DNA of 64,000 nucleotides from Dyadobacter sp. CY356. GTDB lineage: Bacteria; Bacteroidota; Bacteroidia; Cytophagales; Spirosomataceae. Positions 9,352-18,248 of this stretch are shown here, piece after piece. The notes beneath the pieces were generated by a model, which searched no databases, had not been told where the DNA came from, and was given only the letters and a program-made list of their open reading frames with translations. Position 1 is the first letter of the stretch; every line of letters begins with the position of its first letter. The stretch lies in contig NZ_JAJTSZ010000004.1 of the NCBI RefSeq assembly GCF_021440195.1, positions 1-64,000 on the forward strand, in the 5' to 3' direction. The translations under genes and the position numbers were made by a program.

Positions 9352-9999
9352 ATGTTTAAAAACAAAGTAATACGCTGGAGCACCCTGGCGATGCTTGTGG
9401 CTATACTGGCTTATTTTTTTACCGAAAATTTCAGTTCAGGCAATGTTGAGGCAGATAAAGACGATTTGATCGCTGCAAACCCGCAGCAATACATTGAAAA
9501 AATAACACAGGAAAGAGTTTCAAAAGATGAGCAGTTCAGGACAACAAAGGACTCACCTATTCAGGATAAAGATAACTTTCACGGCCTTCATTATTTTGAT
9601 ATAGATCCCGCCTATCGGGTGAAGGCGTTCATAACTCCTTACGAAAAATCCGACAAAGAAGTAAAGTTACCCTATACCGACGGAAGCACAACGACCTATG
9701 AACGTATTGGTTATGCTAATTTTAAAATCAACGGAGTCTCGCAGAAACTGTTACTCCTGAAAAATGAAGCTGTAATTTCCGTTCTTTTCAAAGACGCAAC
9801 CAGCGGGAAAGAAACGTATGGCGGAGGCAGATATCTTGATTATCCTGTGTCAAAAATAAAAGGCGATTCATTGGTCCTTGATTTTAATACTGCCTACAAT
9901 CCTTACTGTGTGTATGCACCAACCTATGCATGTCCGGTTCCTCCGGCAGAAAATACTTTATCAGTAGCAATACGCGCAGGAGAACAAGGAAATCATTAA
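9352..9999 (+). CDS. DUF1684 domain protein, exported or membrane-anchored
   Basis: I chose the ATG at 9352 over a TTG 15 bp upstream; it gives 215 residues starting MFKNKVIRWST. One hydrophobic N-terminal segment (about 10-25) is an uncleaved anchor or signal. The DUF1684 core has YRVKAF, KETYGGGRYLD, and the C-terminal LDFNTAYNPYC plus CPVPPAEN with two conserved cysteines. The function is unknown. A second DUF1684 gene lies at 61584. It is followed by pheT 77 bp downstream on the same strand. Confidence 0.75.
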   Translation: MFKNKVIRWSTLAMLVAILAYFFTENFSSGNVEADKDDLIAANPQQYIEKITQERVSKDEQFRTTKDSPIQDKDNFHGLHYFDIDPAYRVKAFITPYEKSDKEVKLPYTDGSTTTYERIGYANFKINGVSQKLLLLKNEAVISVLFKDATSGKETYGGGRYLDYPVSKIKGDSLVLDFNTAYNPYCVYAPTYACPVPPAENTLSVAIRAGEQGNH

Positions 10000-10076
10000 T
10001 TTTGTTAAAATAAAAATCAGAAGAAGATAAGAGGTTTCAAACCACTTCTCACCTCGTACCTATATAAAATACCCGC

Positions 10077-12491
10077 ATGAAGATCTCGTATAAGTGGCTT
10101 AAAGAAATAATTGAAATAACTGAATCTCCCGAAGAAATAGGTGTATTACTGACTGGAACAGGCCTGGAAGTTGAAGGAATAGAAGAGGTTGAATCCATTA
10201 GAGGAGGGTTGAAAGGTGTTGTAATCGGAGAAGTGCTTACTTGTGAAAAACATCCGGAAGCGGATCGTTTGAAAATAACGACTGTTGATGTCGGTTTAGA
10301 ACAACCCTTGAATATTGTTTGCGGAGCTCCAAATGTTGCTGCCGGACAAAAAGTAATTGTGGCCACCGTGGGTTCTACATTATATCCGACGGGAAGCGAC
10401 GAACCTTTGGTTTTGAAAAAATCAAAAATCAGGGGAGCGGTTTCCGAAGGTATGATTTGCGCAGAAGACGAGTTGGGACTTGGTGAATCACATGACGGAA
10501 TTCTTGTTTTAGATACGGATCTTCCAAACGGAACGCCTGCTTCAGAATATTTCGGAATATCTTCGGATTTCATGATCGAAATCGGATTGACACCAAACCG
10601 TGCGGATGCAGCTTCACATTATGGTGTAGCACGTGATTTAAAAGCGGTTTTGAACCGTGAAATAAATTTGCCTTCGGTTGATGCCTTCGCGGTTGAAAAT
10701 CATAATTTACCAATTACAGTAATTGTTGAAAACCATGAAGCAGCACCGCGATATGCAGGTGTAACAATTTCAGGAATCAAAGTTGGAGATTCTCCGGAGT
10801 GGCTAAAACAGCGTTTGGCTACCATTGGGATTCGTTCTATCAATTCAATCGTTGATATTACCAATTTCATTTGCCACGATCTTGGGCAACCGATGCATGC
10901 TTTTGATGCGAATAAAATCACAGGTAATAAGATTATTGTAAAAACTGTTGCAGCAGGAACTCCATTTATTACACTGGACGGACAGGAAAGAAAACTTTCT
11001 GATCAGGATCTGATGATTTGTAATGAAACCGAACCGATGTGTATCGCCGGTGTTTTTGGTGGATTGACTTCTGGCGTTACTGCTGAAACAACTTCAATTT
11101 TTTTAGAATCTGCTTATTTTGATCCGGCCTGGGTTCGCCGTACTGCGCAACGTTTTAGCTTGAAAACTGATTCTTCTTTCCGTTTTGAAAGAGGAACGGA
11201 TCCGAATATGCCACTTTATGCGCTAAAACTTGCAGCACTTTTGGTGAAGGAAATTGCAGGCGGTACCATTTCATCTGACATTACTGATATATATCCAAAT
11301 CCTGTGGAAGATTTTGAAGTGAATGTGAAGTACCGTCATATCGACAGATTACTTGGCAAACCGCTTGATAAGTCGTTAATCAAAACGATTTTGACTGGTC
11401 TTGATATCAAGATTCAGAACGAGGATGAAATCGGATTTACTGCCATTGTTCCGCCATACCGCGTTGACGTGCAGCGCGAAGCAGATGTGATCGAAGAGAT
11501 TTTGCGTATTTACGGTTTCGGCCAGATCGAGTTGTCGGCTGGTTTGAGTTCTAATTTCCTTTCGGATTTCCCGGTAAATGACCCGGAAAAACTAAAAATG
11601 CGTCTTTCTGAATTATTGGCGGCAAACGGATATAACGAGATCATTACAAACTCTTTAACCAAACCTGAACCACAGGCTACTTTGGGAGAAAGTGTTTTTG
11701 GGAACCCGGTTAAGATATTGAATTATCTGAGTGAGGATTTGTCGGTTATGCGCCAGACTTTAATTTTCTCTGGTTTGGAAGTTGTGGCTTACAATGCAAA
11801 CCGCCGTCAAAAAGATCTTAAAATTTTTGAATTTGGTAAAACATACCATGAACTGAACGGAAAGTATTCTGAAAAAGAACGTCTGGCCCTTTTCATATCC
11901 GGGAATTTTCAGGAAGAAACCTGGCTTGAAAAATCAAGAGATGTAACGTTCCACGATCTGGCTGCTTCGGTAAATCAGGTTTTGTCTGCTATGAAAGTAA
12001 AAAATGTGGAGAAAGAAGCAGCAGATGCTAATATATTCCAGCAGGGAATTACTTTGACACTAAATAAAAAACCATTGGTAACTTTTGGGTTGTTAAAATC
12101 TTCAATTACCAAAAAAGGTGATATTAAAGCACCGGTTTATTATGCTGATTTTGACTGGGACTATTTGTTGCGCCAGTACAATTATGCAGTTCAATATAAA
12201 GAAGTTTCCCGTTTCCCGGAAGTTAGAAGAGATTTGTCGCTTGTTGTTGAAAAGAAAATAACTTTTGAAGAACTTCGCCAGATCGCTTATAAAACAGAAA
12301 GACAATTATTACGTTCAGTAAATGTTTTTGATGTTTACGAAGGAGCCAATCTGGAAGGTAAAAAATCTTATTCGATCAGTTTTATGTTACAGGACGATCA
12401 GCAAACACTGACCGATAAAGTAATAGAAAAATCAATGCAGCGGTTGATCTCAACCTACGAGCGCGAATTGGGAGCCGTCATTAGAAAATAA
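10077..12491 (+). CDS. pheT: Phenylalanine-tRNA ligase beta subunit
   Basis: This is the large subunit of the heterotetrameric enzyme that charges tRNA-Phe. The 804 residues show the expected order: N-terminal tRNA-binding OB fold (VVIGEVLTCEKHPEADRLKITTVDVG, about 48-75), B3/B4 editing region with the IVDITNFICHDLGQPMHAFD motif (about 260), B5 domains, a catalytic-like domain, and a C-terminal FDX/anticodon-binding domain (about 710-804, RFPEVRRDLSLVVEK). The length is normal. pheS is not in the window. A terminator-like hairpin follows. Confidence 0.97.
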   Translation: MKISYKWLKEIIEITESPEEIGVLLTGTGLEVEGIEEVESIRGGLKGVVIGEVLTCEKHPEADRLKITTVDVGLEQPLNIVCGAPNVAAGQKVIVATVGSTLYPTGSDEPLVLKKSKIRGAVSEGMICAEDELGLGESHDGILVLDTDLPNGTPASEYFGISSDFMIEIGLTPNRADAASHYGVARDLKAVLNREINLPSVDAFAVENHNLPITVIVENHEAAPRYAGVTISGIKVGDSPEWLKQRLATIGIRSINSIVDITNFICHDLGQPMHAFDANKITGNKIIVKTVAAGTPFITLDGQERKLSDQDLMICNETEPMCIAGVFGGLTSGVTAETTSIFLESAYFDPAWVRRTAQRFSLKTDSSFRFERGTDPNMPLYALKLAALLVKEIAGGTISSDITDIYPNPVEDFEVNVKYRHIDRLLGKPLDKSLIKTILTGLDIKIQNEDEIGFTAIVPPYRVDVQREADVIEEILRIYGFGQIELSAGLSSNFLSDFPVNDPEKLKMRLSELLAANGYNEIITNSLTKPEPQATLGESVFGNPVKILNYLSEDLSVMRQTLIFSGLEVVAYNANRRQKDLKIFEFGKTYHELNGKYSEKERLALFISGNFQEETWLEKSRDVTFHDLAASVNQVLSAMKVKNVEKEAADANIFQQGITLTLNKKPLVTFGLLKSSITKKGDIKAPVYYADFDWDYLLRQYNYAVQYKEVSRFPEVRRDLSLVVEKKITFEELRQIAYKTERQLLRSVNVFDVYEGANLEGKKSYSISFMLQDDQQTLTDKVIEKSMQRLISTYERELGAVIRK

Positions 12492-12563
12492 TGAAATTTT
12501 GATCCGTCGGTGAACACGGAATTTATGTAGCATAAAGGATTTGTAAAACGTACAAACGATATT

Positions 12564-12597
12564 AAAACCGGGCGGCAATCTGTCCGGTTTTAGATTT
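12564..12597 (+). terminator. Terminator-like hairpin after pheT
   Basis: AAAACCGG at 12564-12571 pairs with CCGGTTTT at 12584-12591 around a 12-base loop, followed by a weak T tract (AGATTTT). It may separate pheT from the cell-division genes behind it. Confidence 0.5.
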
Positions 12598-12629
12598 TAA
12601 CTGCGGCTAGCTCCGCTTTCGTCAAAAAA

Positions 12630-12974
12630 ATGGAAGAGCTCACTCCCCGAATGATTGAAAGAAAATTGTCTGACTTGGAGAAGAAGTTGGACATCTTAAT
12701 CATGACGAAAGAGAAACTAAGTTGGTCAGTTTCAGAATTACTACGTGAAAACTCGGAGTTGCGAAACAACAACAACGAGTTAAAAGAAGAAGTAAAAGAA
12801 ATAAAGAAAAAATACACTACTTTGCAAAAAGACTTTAATAAGTCTAAAACTTTCGTTAAAATTGTCACTAGTAAACTGACACCAACAGGCGGTTTGTCCG
12901 AACTGAAAGAATCTGTTGAACGATATATTGAAGAGATCGATAAGTGCATTGAATTGCTTGAAGATACCTTATGA
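12630..12974 (+). CDS. Small coiled-coil protein next to zapA
   Basis: The 114 residues are nearly all charged heptad-like helix (KLSDLEKKLDILIMTKEKL through NNELKEEVKEIKKKYTTLQ), with a predicted break near TPTGGLSELKE and a terminal short helix. No enzymatic motif is visible. Its end overlaps the zapA start by 4 bp (ATGA), so the two are translationally coupled. By position and shape it may be a ZapA partner comparable to the coiled-coil ZapB of enterobacteria, but there is no evident sequence similarity and this is inference. Confidence 0.75.
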   Translation: MEELTPRMIERKLSDLEKKLDILIMTKEKLSWSVSELLRENSELRNNNNELKEEVKEIKKKYTTLQKDFNKSKTFVKIVTSKLTPTGGLSELKESVERYIEEIDKCIELLEDTL

Positions 12975-13288
12975 AAAATAATCATATACCCAATCCCGAT
13001 GTTTCAGTCTTCATCAAGATACTTGACAGAGGTTTTAAGTTGAGTGTTCCGGCTGACCAGGAAATATTTTACAGGGATGGTTATGATACATTCATGGAAC
13101 GAGTACGAATAATTAAGAATAAAGGAAAAGGGAAAGGTTACGACGATATCGAGGCCATAGCGCTTGCTTCCATTGAGTGCCTGGTGGCATTACAACGGAA
13201 CCAGGTCGAGACAGAACGTCTGATGTCCATGTTCGATAACAGGGTGAATATTCTGGATGAAAAAGTTTCAGAAGGTATCCCCAATTAA
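12971..13288 (+). CDS. zapA: Cell division protein ZapA
   Basis: ZapA binds FtsZ and cross-links protofilaments in the Z ring. The 105-residue protein has the ZapA pattern: a beta N-terminus (VSVFIKILDRGFKLSVPADQE), then a long helix with the conserved EAIALASIECLVALQRN region that forms the tetramer coiled coil. It sits in the order coiled-coil gene, zapA, probable 6S RNA, rny. The overlap with the upstream gene marks an operon. Confidence 0.85.
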   Translation: MKNNHIPNPDVSVFIKILDRGFKLSVPADQEIFYRDGYDTFMERVRIIKNKGKGKGYDDIEAIALASIECLVALQRNQVETERLMSMFDNRVNILDEKVSEGIPN

Positions 13289-13294
13289 GTCAGT

Positions 13295-13428
13295 AAATTT
13301 CTGCCTTGCAATGAGCTAAACAGCTATTTTGCAGTCATTTAAACTTTTTATTAATCGTAAAAGATCTCCTTATAATCGCAAAACAGAGAAGTTCGGCATT
13401 TTAAACGCATGTAGTCGGTAGAACCCAA
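13295..13428 (+). ncRNA. ssrS: Candidate 6S RNA (SsrS)
   Basis: The 162-bp gap between zapA and rny has no ORF, and its ends can pair. TTCTGCC at 13299-13305 pairs with GGTAGAA at 13417-13423 (one G-U), and the helix continues through TTGCA/TGTAG-type pairs to about 13314 on the left and 13408 on the right. A small AGCT-AAAC-AGCT hairpin and AT-rich single-stranded stretches lie inside. A long closing stem with an open centre is the 6S architecture that traps sigma-A RNA polymerase. zapA-ssrS synteny is known from proteobacteria. The ends are approximate. Confidence 0.5.
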
Positions 13429-13450
13429 CTATTGTAAACACATTACTAAA

Positions 13451-15022
13451 ATGTCAAATTCTTTAATTTTTATTGCACTTCTATCTGATATCATCGCACT
13501 GGGTGTGGGGGTATTTGCAGGTAAATACATTTTCAAAAAGTCTTTCGATCAAAAAGAAAAAGATGCCCAGGACAGGGCAGCTGAGATCGTACGCAATGCC
13601 GAGCAATCCGCTGAAAATATCAAAAAAGACCGGATTCTTGAAGCAAAAGAAAAGTACCTGCGACTGAAAAGTGAATTTGAAGAAGAATCCAACAAGAAAA
13701 GAGTGATTCTTCAGACCAACGAACAAAAGCTGAAACAGCGCGAACAAAGTCTTCAGCAAACGGTTGAGGTAAGTAAACGCAAGGAAGCGGAGGTTGAAAC
13801 ATTAAAAAACAATCTTACGCATCAGCTTGAAACCGCTACAAAAAAGCGTGAAGAGGCTGAAAAAATGCTTAGCCAGCAGGTAGCCCAGCTGGAAAAACTT
13901 GCTAACCTGACAGCGGATCAGGCAAGAGAGCAATTGGTAGATGCACTGAAAGCAGAAGCCGATACCAGAGCCGGTTCATACGTGAAGAGTGCGATGGAGG
14001 AAGCCCGTCTTACTGCAACAAAAGAAGCCAAGAAAATCGTTATTGAAACCATTCAACGCACTGCTGCGGAACATGCTATTGAAAACTGCGTATCTGTTTT
14101 CAATATTGAAAATGACGATATCAAAGGAAAGATCATTGGTCGTGAAGGACGGAATATTCGTGCATTGGAAGCAGCAACAGGGGTTGAAATTATTGTAGAT
14201 GATACTCCGGAAGCAATTGTAATTTCAGGATTTGATCCTGTTCGCCGTGAAATTGCCCGTCTTTCTTTACACCGTCTGGTTCAGGATGGTAGGATTCACC
14301 CGGCTCGTATTGAAGAAGTTGTTGCAAAAACGCGTAAAAATATTGACGATGAAATCGTTGAAATTGGCGAGCGTACTGTAATCGATATGGGTATTCACGG
14401 ATTGCACCCTGAGCTTGTAAAAATGATCGGACGTATGCGCTTCCGTTCTTCCTATGGACAAAATCTTTTACAGCATTCGAGAGAAGTTGCAAAGCTTTGT
14501 GCAACTATGGCGTCGGAATTGGGGTTAAATACTAAACTGGCAAAACGTGCCGGTCTGTTACATGATATTGGAAAAGTTTGGCCGGAAGAATCAGATTTGC
14601 CACACGCAATTCTGGGTATGGAACTTGCCAAAAAATTCAAGGAAAATCCGGAAGTGTGTAATGCAATCGGAGCTCACCATGATGAGATCGAAATGACAAG
14701 TATCTTGTCTCCGATCATCCAGGTTTGTGATGCGATTTCAGGTTCTCGTCCGGGTGCTCGTCGTGAAATGATGGAATCTTACATCCAACGTTTGCGTGAC
14801 CTTGAAAATATGGCCATGTCATTTGATGGTGTTGAGAAATGTTATGCAATACAGGCGGGTCGTGAACTTCGTGTGATTATTGATGCAGATAACGTTTCTG
14901 ATGAAAAAGCGGGTATGCTTTCTTTTGACATCTCGCAAAAAATTGAAAAAGAAATGCAGTATCCGGGACAAATAAAAATTACTGTAATCCGCGAAATGCG
15001 CTCAGTAGCCTATGCGCGGTAA
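13451..15022 (+). CDS. rny: Ribonuclease Y
   Basis: RNase Y is a membrane-anchored endoribonuclease that starts mRNA decay. The 523 residues have an N-terminal membrane helix (about 4-26), a long coiled coil (about 30-190), a KH RNA-binding domain around [16 protein letters not shown] (about 228), and an HD hydrolase domain with [10 protein letters not shown] and [12 protein letters not shown] (metal-binding His-Asp near 373). The length matches the family. The gap of 16 bp to the next gene suggests co-transcription. Confidence 0.96.
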   Translation: MSNSLIFIALLSDIIALGVGVFAGKYIFKKSFDQKEKDAQDRAAEIVRNAEQSAENIKKDRILEAKEKYLRLKSEFEEESNKKRVILQTNEQKLKQREQSLQQTVEVSKRKEAEVETLKNNLTHQLETATKKREEAEKMLSQQVAQLEKLANLTADQAREQLVDALKAEADTRAGSYVKSAMEEARLTATKEAKKIVIETIQRTAAEHAIENCVSVFNIENDDIKGKIIGREGRNIRALEAATGVEIIVDDTPEAIVISGFDPVRREIARLSLHRLVQDGRIHPARIEEVVAKTRKNIDDEIVEIGERTVIDMGIHGLHPELVKMIGRMRFRSSYGQNLLQHSREVAKLCATMASELGLNTKLAKRAGLLHDIGKVWPEESDLPHAILGMELAKKFKENPEVCNAIGAHHDEIEMTSILSPIIQVCDAISGSRPGARREMMESYIQRLRDLENMAMSFDGVEKCYAIQAGRELRVIIDADNVSDEKAGMLSFDISQKIEKEMQYPGQIKITVIREMRSVAYAR

Positions 15023-15038
15023 AATAGCCTAACGATAC

Positions 15039-16574
15039 ATGAAATATTCAGAGCTGACAAGTACACAAACATTAGGCATTCATACGCTTGGTGAATTAAA
15101 AAAAGCTGGTTACGAGTCCCGTTCTATCAAGCAGGAACTTCGGGATAACCTTATTGAAAAAATAAAAAGTAAAACAGAAGTTTTCCCGGGTATCTGGGGA
15201 TATGAAGAAACAGTAATTCCTGATGTTGAGCGTGCGATTTTATCAATGCATAATATCAATTTATTAGGTTTGCGCGGGCAGGCGAAAACGCGTATTGCCC
15301 GTATGATGGTGAATTTACTGGATGAATATATTCCATTCGTGAAAGACTCTGAACTTCACGATGATCCTCTGGCTCCCTTATCACGTTTCGCAAAAGATGT
15401 AATTGAAGAAAAGGGTGACAATACGCCGATTGAATGGCTGCACAGAAGTGAGCGGTATACAGAAAAACTGGCTACGCCTGATGTTTCTGTGGCGGATTTG
15501 ATTGGTGATGTCGATCCGATCAAAGCAGCAACTTTGAGGCTACCATACTCAGACGAGCGTGTTATTCATTATGGATTGATTCCCCGTTCTCATCGTGGAA
15601 TCTTTGTAATCAATGAGTTACCCGATTTGCAGGCACGTATCCAGGTTGCTTTGTTTAATATTTTGCAGGAAGGCGATATTCAGATCCGTGGTTTTAAATT
15701 GAGATTACCGCTTGATATTCAATTTGTATTTACCGCCAACCCGGAAGATTATACAAACCGTGGTAGTATCGTAACACCGCTGAAAGACCGTATTGAGAGC
15801 CAGATTGTAACGCATTATCCAAAAACACTTGAAGTCGGTAAGAAAATTACTGAACAGGAAGCTGTCATTAAAAAGGAGCAAAAACAAATTGTCAAGGTTA
15901 ACGAGCTGGTTAAAACCCTCATTGAACAAATTGCCTTTGAGGCGCGAGAAAGTGAATATGTCGACAGTAAAAGCGGTGTTTCTGCCCGTTTGACGATTTC
16001 TGCTTTTGAAAGTCTTTTAAGTTCTGCCGAAAGACGTGCGCTTATCAATGGTGAGGATTCGACATACGTTCGAATTTCAGACCTTTATGGAGTAATTCCT
16101 GCGATTTGTGGAAAAGTTGAATTAGTATATGAAGGCGAAGTTGAAGGACCGGTGATCGTGGCGCAAAACCTGATTGGAAAAGCGATTCGTACACAATTCC
16201 TGAATTACTTCCCGGATCCTGAAAAATCCAAAAAGAGCAAGATCAATCCATTTGCAAAAGTGATTGAATGGTTTGGCTCAGGAAATGAAATGGAAATGAT
16301 CGGTGATATGCCTGATCGTGAATATATCGCCCGTCTTAAAACCATAGATGGCCTGGATGATTTCGTGGATATGCTAAGTGCGTACGGCGATTCCAATGAA
16401 AAACTTTTCATGATGGAATTTGCTTTGCACGGTATGGCGGAATATTCGTTGATCGGAAAACAATCGCTAGATCAGGGAATCAAATTCCAGGACCTTGTGA
16501 GTAGCATGTTCTCCGGACCTGATGATGAAGATTTCGATTTTGACGATGATGATGACGAAAAAGGTGGATTTTAA
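15039..16574 (+). CDS. MoxR/magnesium-chelatase-type AAA+ ATPase
   Basis: This is a AAA+ ATPase of the MoxR/BchI class. It shows a variant Walker A (GLRGQAKTRIARM, about 76-88), a Walker B region (FVINELPDLQ), an NILQEGDIQIRG segment and a sensor-type TANPEDYTNRG stretch. The 511-residue length and acidic tail (DDEDFDFDDDDDE) match a Bacteroidota group often annotated as magnesium chelatase; no porphyrin genes accompany it. MoxR ATPases act as chaperones with VWA proteins, and a VWA protein of the expected type lies about 28 kb away at 44662. The substrate is unknown. Confidence 0.85.
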   Translation: MKYSELTSTQTLGIHTLGELKKAGYESRSIKQELRDNLIEKIKSKTEVFPGIWGYEETVIPDVERAILSMHNINLLGLRGQAKTRIARMMVNLLDEYIPFVKDSELHDDPLAPLSRFAKDVIEEKGDNTPIEWLHRSERYTEKLATPDVSVADLIGDVDPIKAATLRLPYSDERVIHYGLIPRSHRGIFVINELPDLQARIQVALFNILQEGDIQIRGFKLRLPLDIQFVFTANPEDYTNRGSIVTPLKDRIESQIVTHYPKTLEVGKKITEQEAVIKKEQKQIVKVNELVKTLIEQIAFEARESEYVDSKSGVSARLTISAFESLLSSAERRALINGEDSTYVRISDLYGVIPAICGKVELVYEGEVEGPVIVAQNLIGKAIRTQFLNYFPDPEKSKKSKINPFAKVIEWFGSGNEMEMIGDMPDREYIARLKTIDGLDDFVDMLSAYGDSNEKLFMMEFALHGMAEYSLIGKQSLDQGIKFQDLVSSMFSGPDDEDFDFDDDDDEKGGF

Positions 16575-16597
16575 AATCAGTCTTTTTTAATATTCAA

Positions 16598-16646
16598 TAT
16601 AAAAGTAAAATCCTCCAAAAATTTTCCGGAGGATTTTACTTTTATA
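16598..16646. terminator. Bidirectional terminator between the MoxR gene and recA
   Basis: A perfect 19-bp inverted repeat (16598-16616 and 16628-16646, core AAAATCCTCC/GGAGGATTTT) encloses an 11-base loop. The A-rich and T-rich outer arms provide U tracts on both strands. It lies between two convergent genes. Confidence 0.9.
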
Positions 16647-16674
16647 TACTAATCAGAAAAATTCGATCTGAAAA

Positions 16675-17745
16675 TTATTCAGGAGATCCTTCGTCGATCA
16701 CATTAGGCTCCAATGTATCAATCAGAACATCCGGCTCGTGATTTACTTTTGCACGAACTTTTGCTTCCAGCTCATCCATTAATTCCGGATTATCCTTGAT
16801 AAGCGCTTTAACAGCATCACGGCCTTGTCCAAGACGATTTCCGTCATAACTAAACCATGAACCCGATTTCTTAACGATTTCAAGTTCCACAGCAAGGTCG
16901 ATGATCTCTCCTACTTTTGAGATTCCCTCACCGTACATAATGTCAAATTCAACGACCTTAAACGGAGGTGCAACTTTATTTTTAACAACCTTCACACGTG
17001 TACGATTACCAAGAATCTGGTCAGCACTTTCTTTGATCTGACCGACACGACGGATATCCAGACGTACCGAAGCATAGTATTTCAGTGCGTTACCACCCGT
17101 AGTTGTTTCAGGATTACCAAACATCACACCAATTTTCTCACGAAGCTGATTGATGAAAATACAGCAGCATCCAGTTTTATTGATAACACCGGTAAGCTTA
17201 CGTAATGCCTGAGACATCAAACGTGCCTGAAGACCCATTTTACTATCTCCCATTTCACCTTCAAGTTCGGCACGCGGAACCAAAGCTGCAACCGAGTCAA
17301 TCACGATAATATCCACGGCTCCGCTACTGATCAAATGTTCAGCAATTTCCAAGGCCTGCTCTCCATTATCAGGCTGCGATATCAAAAGATTTTTTGTATC
17401 AATACCCAGTTTTTCCGCATAAGCACGGTCGAAAGCATGTTCCGCATCAATGAATGCAGCCAAACCGCCTCTCTTCTGAGCTTCTGCAATACAATGCATT
17501 GACAACGTAGTTTTACCAGAAGATTCCGGGCCATAAATCTCAACGACACGGCCACGAGGAACGCCCCCTACCCCAAGAGCCAGATCCAGCCCAAGAGAAC
17601 CAGTTGAAATAACCGGGATATCCAAAACCTTGGTATCACTCAAACGCATTACAGTTCCCTTACCGTAAGTTTTGTCAAGTTTTTCAAGCGTAGTTTGAAG
17701 TGCTTTTAATTTGTTTTCTTTATCCGTTGTTGTTGGTTGTGCCAT
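16675..17745 (-). CDS. recA: Recombinase RecA
   Basis: RecA forms filaments on single-stranded DNA for homologous recombination and SOS activation. I start it at the ATG at 17745 ([12 protein letters not shown]), giving 356 residues; an upstream in-frame ATG would add 23 residues unlike any RecA N-terminus. Visible are Walker [10 protein letters not shown], the [20 protein letters not shown] segment, loop L2 around [20 protein letters not shown], and the C-terminal DNA-binding domain. The leader carries a 17-bp palindrome and a candidate -7 box. Confidence 0.97.
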   Translation of the reverse strand: MAQPTTTDKENKLKALQTTLEKLDKTYGKGTVMRLSDTKVLDIPVISTGSLGLDLALGVGGVPRGRVVEIYGPESSGKTTLSMHCIAEAQKRGGLAAFIDAEHAFDRAYAEKLGIDTKNLLISQPDNGEQALEIAEHLISSGAVDIIVIDSVAALVPRAELEGEMGDSKMGLQARLMSQALRKLTGVINKTGCCCIFINQLREKIGVMFGNPETTTGGNALKYYASVRLDIRRVGQIKESADQILGNRTRVKVVKNKVAPPFKVVEFDIMYGEGISKVGEIIDLAVELEIVKKSGSWFSYDGNRLGQGRDAVKALIKDNPELMDELEAKVRAKVNHEPDVLIDTLEPNVIDEGSPE

Positions 17746-17811
17746 AAAGCAGGACAAGTTGATTTTAGTTTGTAAATAATCGCGGTTTTTTAAACATAAA
17801 CCACATGAAAT

Positions 17812-17828
17812 CACTTATTTGATAAGTG
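17812..17828. promoter_or_regulatory. Palindrome in the recA leader, possible operator
   Basis: CACTTAT and ATAAGTG are perfectly complementary around a central TTG, 67 bp upstream of the recA ATG. Compact dyads upstream of recA are typical of LexA operators, but this is not the well-known enterobacterial or Gram-positive SOS box, so a role is inferred from position only. Confidence 0.35.
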
Positions 17829-17936
17829 TAAATTTACCTATTTTTAATGAAACTTAAAAGATAAATTCATTAACATAACGTAATATAAATTCCGAATTTA
17901 ACACTGGTATAAATTGTCAGCAGATAAACTCAGTAA

Positions 17937-17944
17937 CAAAGATA
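17937..17944 (-). promoter_or_regulatory. Candidate recA -7 box (TATCTTTG)
   Basis: On the minus strand this reads TATCTTTG, matching TAnnTTTG. It would give a leader of about 185 nt that contains the 17812-17828 palindrome. No clear -33 TTG is seen. Confidence 0.35.
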
Positions 17945-18205
17945 TGATATTTTCCGTATCAATTAAAATATTATGTAATTTATTTATAACATAATATTAA
18001 AGAGACAATTAGTTCCAAAAATAGATTGTTTTGATACGTCATGGATCAAAATTTTCAAGGAATATATATCAAACCAGAACTTGAACCGGCGTTAAAAACC
18101 ATCCCCAAAACCTGTCCTGCACTTGCTGCAAATTTCTTTTTTCCCGCGTTATCAAAATCCTTTCTTCAACTGACATTTATCATCTTTCTGTAACAGATGC
18201 AGCAA

Positions 18206-18213
18206 TAGCTTTG
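18206..18213 (+). promoter_or_regulatory. Candidate -7 box (TAGCTTTG) for the desaturase gene
   Basis: TAGCTTTG matches the Bacteroidota -7 consensus exactly and lies 35 bp before the ATG at 18249. The -33 element is not clear. Confidence 0.4.
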
Positions 18214-18248
18214 TCGCATTAAATCAATTTATTATCAGGTTTCTTTCA

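Larger units (their letters stand above)
17746..18248. other. Divergent intergenic region between recA and the desaturase
   Basis: These 503 bp hold no convincing gene. They contain the recA leader, a CACTTAT-TTG-ATAAGTG palindrome (17812-17828), candidate -7 boxes facing both ways, and a perfect 10-bp inverted repeat AATATTATGT (17967-17976) / ACATAATATT (17989-17998) in very AT-rich DNA. The stretch 18030-18200 shows nothing I can name. Confidence 0.6.
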
